NCBI GenBank assembly: GCA_022059125.1 | Contig: JAEUWY010000005.1 | Span: forward strand, 1,922,001-1,986,000 | Direction: 5' to 3' | DNA from: Corynespora cassiicola | Lineage: Eukaryota; Ascomycota; Dothideomycetes; Pleosporales; Corynesporascaceae | DNA: 64,000 nucleotides | Shown: one piece after another, positions 59,228 to 64,000 of the stretch | Layout of the letters: the number at the start of each line of letters is the position of its first letter | How positions within the stretch are numbered: position 1 is the stretch's first letter | The notes under the pieces: model-generated | The model's database searches: none | The model's input: the letters and a program-made list of their open reading frames with translations, nothing else | What the model was told of the DNA's origin: nothing | Translations under genes and position numbers: made by a program

Positions 59228-60557
59228 CTATGCAATCTCAAACTCGTAGAAGACGTAGGCTGAGTACTCCTGCTCGCCCAAGTGGCCCGCGGCCTGCATG
59301 TCGGTCGTAGCCTGGTCGTCCTTCTTGATGCGACCCTTGCTGTCCCTGCCAAACGCGTTGCCGCCAAGGTACGAGTAGCTGGCATCGAGGTTGCTCTTCG
59401 CCTTTTTCGCACCCTTTTCATTCGTCTATGCATGTTAGCACATGGAGCACGGCGGGATTGGGCTTGGGCAATTACCTGCACCAGCCCGCACACAAAATCC
59501 AGTGGCAGACCGTAGCGCAGGACCGTCTCGACGAACACCCTCAGAGCAAGTACATGGATCCAAATCATGGCGCTCTCGCTGTATCCTGTCCTGCCTAATC
59601 GCAGCGACTCGCCCCACAGCTTGCGCTCGTCCTTCTCCAGCCTGTCCACTTCGCGCGCCTCCTCTTCCTTGCCACCTTCCTTGTACTTGTAGTCGCGCGG
59701 CGTCCACCTCTTCTCTCTGCACTTGTGAACAAACTCTGCTGCATGCTTTTTAAACGTGACGACGGTTAGCAGGGTGAATTCGTCGTCGGAGGCGATTTCG
59801 TTGGCGGAGCGGGGCACCACCATGGGCGCAAGCGACTCGTACGTCTTATAGAAGTCTTTTACGGCGGGCTTGGGGACGGCGATCAAGTGGGTATCGAGGT
59901 ATTCCGAGTCCTGGATCAGGTCCTTGGGGTTTACTATCGAAGTAAGAGACTTGGTGGAGAGGTTGCCGCTGCTATGCGTCAATATAGACCCCGCACAGGT
60001 GGGAAGTTGGCACGCACGTCTGCCGCCTTTGCGACGCAGCCAGATTCGTCTTGGTCTGGTTGTACTGGTTGAATTTTGCCTTGACGTCGTTGTCGATGCC
60101 CGCAATCTCCTTCTGCAGCGAATCGATCAGGTCGGCGATGGGCTTGTCGGCGCGGTACTTGACCTTGTTCCACTGGAAGGTCCGCAGGTACTGGTCCACA
60201 GGCTCTGCGACGGGTCAGCTGACCGTCCATTCACATCACACACGCGGCGCTCGCACTGTCGTTGATGGTCTTCTGCTGCTGCACCTTCTCGTCATCGCCG
60301 TCGAGGATGGTGCGCAGGCTGTCGGCCACCTTGCCGACGACGCCCTCGCAGGCCGAGTCGAGCTTGGCAAGGTCGTCGGCCTGCTGCACCAGGGCATCGA
60401 GGGTCCCGATCTTGAAGTTGGGGATGGCGAAGGGATACGTCGTGCCCGCATCGGTGGTGACGGTGGAGCGCAGGGCCGTGAGGGCCTCCTCGGCGTGGTT
60501 GGAGGGCGATATTGATGTGGGCAGCGAGACCAGCAGGTACTTGGAGTCCTTCGCCAT
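59228..60557 (-). CDS. VMA5: V-type H+-ATPase subunit C
   Basis: Four exons (60557-60257, 60204-60018, 59971-59476, 59425-59228), 393 residues, close to the usual 392. Subunit C bridges peripheral stalks of the V1 and V0 sectors of the vacuolar proton pump and governs assembly. Landmarks: MAKDSKYLLVSLPTSI, FAIPNFKIGTLDALVQ, DQYLRTFQWNKVKYR, VPRSANEIASDDEFTLLTVVTF, AMIWIHVLALRVFVETVLRYGLP and the C-terminal EQEYSAYVFYEFEI. Introns are GT-AG. Shares a ~230-bp divergent region with GCV1. Confidence 0.94.
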
Positions 60558-60787
60558 GGCTGCGGGGAGGGCGAGGCGGAGGCGGAGGCGGAGGGGAATA
60601 TTATCTGAATCGGTGATGAGCGATACAGAGCTGTCTGGGGAGCTGTCGTGAGCTCCAGCCTGGCGCGGGGCTTTGGCCGCATGCCGGCCCACGCGCCGCT
60701 CGTCACCGCCCGCCTATCGTCCAAGGGCGAGGTGATAAAGTCCCGTCAGTACCCGCCCATGGGCCTTCCGACCTCACTCCCCTCGCC
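60558..60787. promoter_or_regulatory. Divergent VMA5/GCV1 promoter region
   Basis: Only 230 bp separate the start codons of the divergently transcribed VMA5 and GCV1. The region is GC-rich, with (GGCGGAG)n-like repeats at ~60567-60595. Shared control is inferred only from spacing. Confidence 0.5.
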
Positions 60788-62205
60788 ATGGCTGCCAGAC
60801 GCGCTGTCCAGTTGCTGCCAAACGCCGTCAATGGCTTCGTTCCAGCCTCAATTCGCCCTCAGCCTGCTCTGAGCGCCCGCATTTCCTCGCGCTCCCTCGC
60901 TGTCCAAGCTGTGCGACCCCGCGGTCTCGCCCGCGCCCGCCAGTGCTCGGTGCGATACGCCTCGTCTGACTCCTCCGCCGAAAAATTGGGCAAGACGGGC
61001 CTGTACGAGCTCCATGGCAAGTATGGTGCCAAGTTTGTCCCCTTCGGCGGCTATTCCATGCCAGTGCAGTACAGTGACCTGAGCATCATCGACTCGCACA
61101 ACTGGACCCGCGAGAAGGCCAGTCTGTTCGACGTCGGCCACATGTCAGTCTTTTTTTCCAACGCTCTTCTTCACACGTCCTCTATTGACACCCCTTCAGG
61201 GTCCAGCACGAGTTCTCGGGTCCTGGCGCCGAAGCTTTCCTGCAGACCATCACCCCTGCCTCCCTGTCGTCGCTCCCCGAATTCAACTCTGGCCTGTCTG
61301 CACTGCTGCACCGTGAGACGGGCGGCATCGTGGATGACACCATCGTAACCCGCCTGCCTGGAAAATTCTACGTCGTCACCAATGCTGGCTGCAGGGAAAA
61401 GGACCTGGCATACCTCAACGCCGAGCTGGAGGCGTTCAAGAGTGACTCTGCCAACCAGTCCGTGGAGTGGAAGGTCCTCGAGAACCAGGGCCTCATAGCT
61501 CTGCAGGGCCCATTGGCTGCTGAAGTCCTAAGCCGAGTGCTGGACGAGAAGTCTGCGAAGAAGCTGGAATCCCTCTACTTCGGCCAGTGCGCATATGCCA
61601 CCATCAAGGGCACCGATGCGGAGGTCCTGGTCAGCCGTGGAGGATACACTGGCGAGGATGGCTTCGAGATCAGCATCCCGCCCTATGCTACCGAGGCTGT
61701 TACTCAGTTCCTGCTCGACTCCGCAAAGGACGAGCTCCGCTTGGCGGGATTGGGCGCCCGGGATACGCTCCGTCTGGAGGCCGGCATGTGCCTCTACGGA
61801 CACGATCTGGATGACTCCACCACACCTGTCGAGGCAGCGCTCTCATGGATCATCGGAAAGGACCGCCGCGCCAAGGGCGGCTTTCATGGCGACTCCGTTA
61901 TCCTCCAACAGCTCAAGAAGAAGTCAGAGGGCGGTGGCGTATCGCGCCGCAGGGTCGGCCTCATCGTCGAGGGTGCGCCAGCACGCGAGGGTGTTGAGAT
62001 TGTCAACGAAGCCGGAGAGAAGATCGGAAACATTACTTCGGGATGCCCATCGCCGGCACTGAAGAAGAATATCGCCATGGGCTACATCAAGGATGGACTC
62101 CATAAGAGCGGCACAGAAGTACAGGTAGTCGTCCGCGGCAAGAAGCGGAAGGCTACCGTCACTAAGATGCCCTTCATTCCTAGCAAATATTACAAGGCTC
62201 CATAA
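60788..62205 (+). CDS. GCV1: Glycine cleavage system T protein (aminomethyltransferase)
   Basis: Two exons (60788-61143 and 61200-62205), 453 residues; the intron begins GTCAGT and frame resumes at [10 protein letters not shown]. The T protein transfers the methylene unit of the H-protein aminomethyl-lipoate to tetrahydrofolate, releasing ammonia, in the mitochondrial matrix. The first ~57 residues are Arg/Ser/Ala-rich with few acids ([14 protein letters not shown]) and fit a mitochondrial presequence. Landmarks: [90 protein letters not shown] and the C-terminal [25 protein letters not shown]. Confidence 0.94.
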
Positions 62206-63001
62206 AAGCGCAGCAATCTAGGCGTTGGATATTTTCACAAATTAAGAAATAGCATTGGGAGGATCTTTCAACATTCCTCCAGAATTTTCGTTTTCATTTC
62301 TATCTTCCCTTCAAGAGGTGATGTCAGGTACACATTCGTATATGCCCCCGAGCTACCCTCGTTTGTGGGCTCTCATTTGCAGGCCCCCATTCGCAAACCT
62401 CCTATGACTTGTCGTGTGAGATTATGACTCGAACTGAAGTACTCCTAGACTGGAAAGATCGCCAAGTGCGTTGTATAGAGCCTCAGGGGCGGGATCGAGA
62501 GTTCCACGGCTCATGATCCCAACGCTAAGATTTTGGGATAACCAAAAATTTGCCACGACAAGGGCTTTGCGAGCAAAATGTCAAGCCCAAGTATAAAGTG
62601 GTGTATACGAAATGCGCTCACACGATCTCTAAGGATAGTAAATAGGGTAATTCCTGGGTCAAATTGGATACACTTGTCCTCCCTACGATTTTCTTATACA
62701 AACTTCCAAGACACGGATGCAATATGGTCTATTTCACCCAAATATATATCTCTGCGCCTAGTCAAACTTGAAGGTAGACTTTATCTACCGTGCAAGTGTT
62801 GGGAGACTTGGATTGTTTTTCAGACTCCAAACTATTAGTGCACACGAATGGTTCGGTCTGCGCAAGGTACGATGCTCCAAAAAATGAGCTCATACTTTAT
62901 TACGACTCATAGAACCAATTTATTTGCCGCGCTGTGCCGCATACAGGTTTCCTTGTTGTCGACTTGTGCTACGTGACTGACCAGTTACAGCCCTAGCACA
63001 C
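62206..63001. other. Intergenic, nothing recognised
   Basis: About 0.8 kb, AT-richer towards the right. A frame at 62578-62838 has no family features. Confidence 0.55.
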
Positions 63002-63853
63002 ATGAGCGAAACAACAATGCAAAAGTTCAAGCTGTTTGACTCATTAAGCAATGACTCTATAATGGAGATTATGAGCAATCCAAACTATAAAAGCTCCTCT
63101 GATTTCACTTTGATACGTAGACTTCCTCAGCCCTTCCTTGCAAAGGCATTCCGACGATTCAGACGACGAGCCCAGACACTATTTGTGCCCTCAATCTTCA
63201 GTGTAACTCATAACCATTCCAATAATGAGCCACGAAACCAGAATGAGCTCCAAAGATAAACCCGAGACAGGATACGATGACCAAGCTACAATTGTGGCAA
63301 CGTTGCGAGAGCTATGCAATGATCTTCGCCAGATCAAGGACGTAAGTGTCCAAGCGAATGATAAAAAGGGGAATTCAAATCAGTTGGATGATTGGATCAC
63401 CAAAATTAAAGGCAAGTGGCAATCCTATGTCTTACAATCCAGCTTATTCAACTGACGACAACGTGCAACTTAACAGTTGAGATTGCCGTATTTCGAAAGC
63501 CGCCAGGCTCCCAAACTCATAGCGACCATATTTTTGGCTTCGATGTCTTTGTTGTATCTCCAAAATCGACACACCGTAAGAAAAATTGCGTTGAACACCA
63601 CGCATATGGTGTACAGTATCTCGATGAAAATCATGTAGAATGGCAGATACTTACACATTCAATTAGTAGGACGAGTGTTGAGAAGGCTGTTGGGTATTTG
63701 TACCGTCATGTTCATGAACGTTTTGTTTATGTGTTAGAGTGTCGCTGGAGGGAACTCAAGAAGAGAGAAAAAATTGAGCGGGGGGAGGAGAGCGATGATG
63801 ATGAGAACGATGATGAGGAGGAGAGCGATGATGAGGAGGAGAGCGATGATTAG
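63002..63853 (+). CDS. Hypothetical protein with acidic Glu/Ser/Asp repeat tail
   Basis: Unrecognised gene. A three-exon model (63002-63200, 63256-63411, 63477-63853) gives 243 residues; alternatively translation begins at 63225 with two exons (187 residues). The second intron appears to use a GC donor (AAAG|GCAAGT) and ends TTAACAG; without it the frame stops soon after. The middle reads VEIAVFRKPPGSQTHSDHIF, then KKNCVEHHAYGVQYLDENHVEWQILTH. The last ~25 residues are tandem EESDD-like acidic units encoded by a GAGGAGAGCGATGAT repeat. No domain is recognised, and location in AT-rich edge sequence leaves it possibly a lineage-specific or degenerate gene. Confidence 0.5.
63778..63850 (+). repeat. 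Acidic-tail coding microsatellite
   Basis: The unit GAGGAGAGCGATGAT, coding Glu-Glu-Ser-Asp-Asp, recurs three times with small variations at the end of the hypothetical gene. Tract length could vary between strains. Confidence 0.75.
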
Positions 63854-64000
63854 GAAAGCGGACTGGAGGACAAGAGTGAGCGGGAGGCGGTAAAGCATTG
63901 AAAACACGGTTAAACTAGATACTTTTAAAGAAAATGATGTCTGATATTATTTCTTGTTATACTAATATACCTTAATTTTTACGATTGTACTGTTATAAAA

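Overview
The window is nuclear DNA of a filamentous ascomycete (Pezizomycotina). Most genes carry short GT-AG introns of about 50-110 bp, often with a CTAAC-like branch point. The tRNAs are eukaryotic, two of them with introns. Fungus-specific families are present: a trichodiene-synthase-type terpene synthase, a rhodopsin-domain membrane protein, a fungal NACHT protein and a KN-homeobox/C2H2 regulator. Neither the sequence nor the gene order lets me name the species.

Layout. 0.6-4.2 kb: housekeeping RNA-processing genes SYF2, ESF2 and CWC25. 4.8-13.4 kb: a secreted GH30 glycosidase, a TauD-type dioxygenase, a GNAT acetyltransferase and a short K+/H+ antiporter-like protein. 13.5-15.5 kb: an AT-rich stretch with a 262-bp pogo/Fot1-like MITE, intron-containing tRNA-Pro and tRNA-Leu, and initiator tRNA-Met. 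15.8-22.9 kb: an FAD phenol-type hydroxylase, a complete cellular reverse-transcriptase-related gene (RVT) and a membrane protein. 23.7-28.1 kb: a cytochrome P450 next to a class I sesquiterpene synthase, probably a minimal terpenoid gene pair. 28.1-31.5 kb is gene-poor. 31.5-36.1 kb: a seven-helix membrane protein and a secreted flavoprotein, separated by a GC-rich gene-free stretch. 36.4-53.6 kb: F-box/ankyrin protein, secreted carboxylesterase, DUF3605 protein, NACHT protein, GliT-like flavoprotein and homeobox/C2H2 regulator. 54.4-57.0 kb: a small secreted protein and a SET-domain protein with a signal peptide. 57.5-62.2 kb: housekeeping block KRR1, VMA5 and GCV1. The right edge has an unknown acidic-tailed protein.

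Conserved housekeeping genes at both ends thus flank about 50 kb of mostly accessory genes: secreted enzymes, secondary metabolism and NLR-like surveillance. The points most worth following are the intact RVT gene (YDD motif, no endonuclease), the P450/terpene synthase pair, the signal-peptide SET protein, the orphan GliT-like CxxC flavoprotein near a NACHT protein, the duplicated-subrepeat MITE, and two introns that appear to use GC-AG splice sites. Exon boundaries were worked out by hand from splice consensus and frame continuity; they are predictions.
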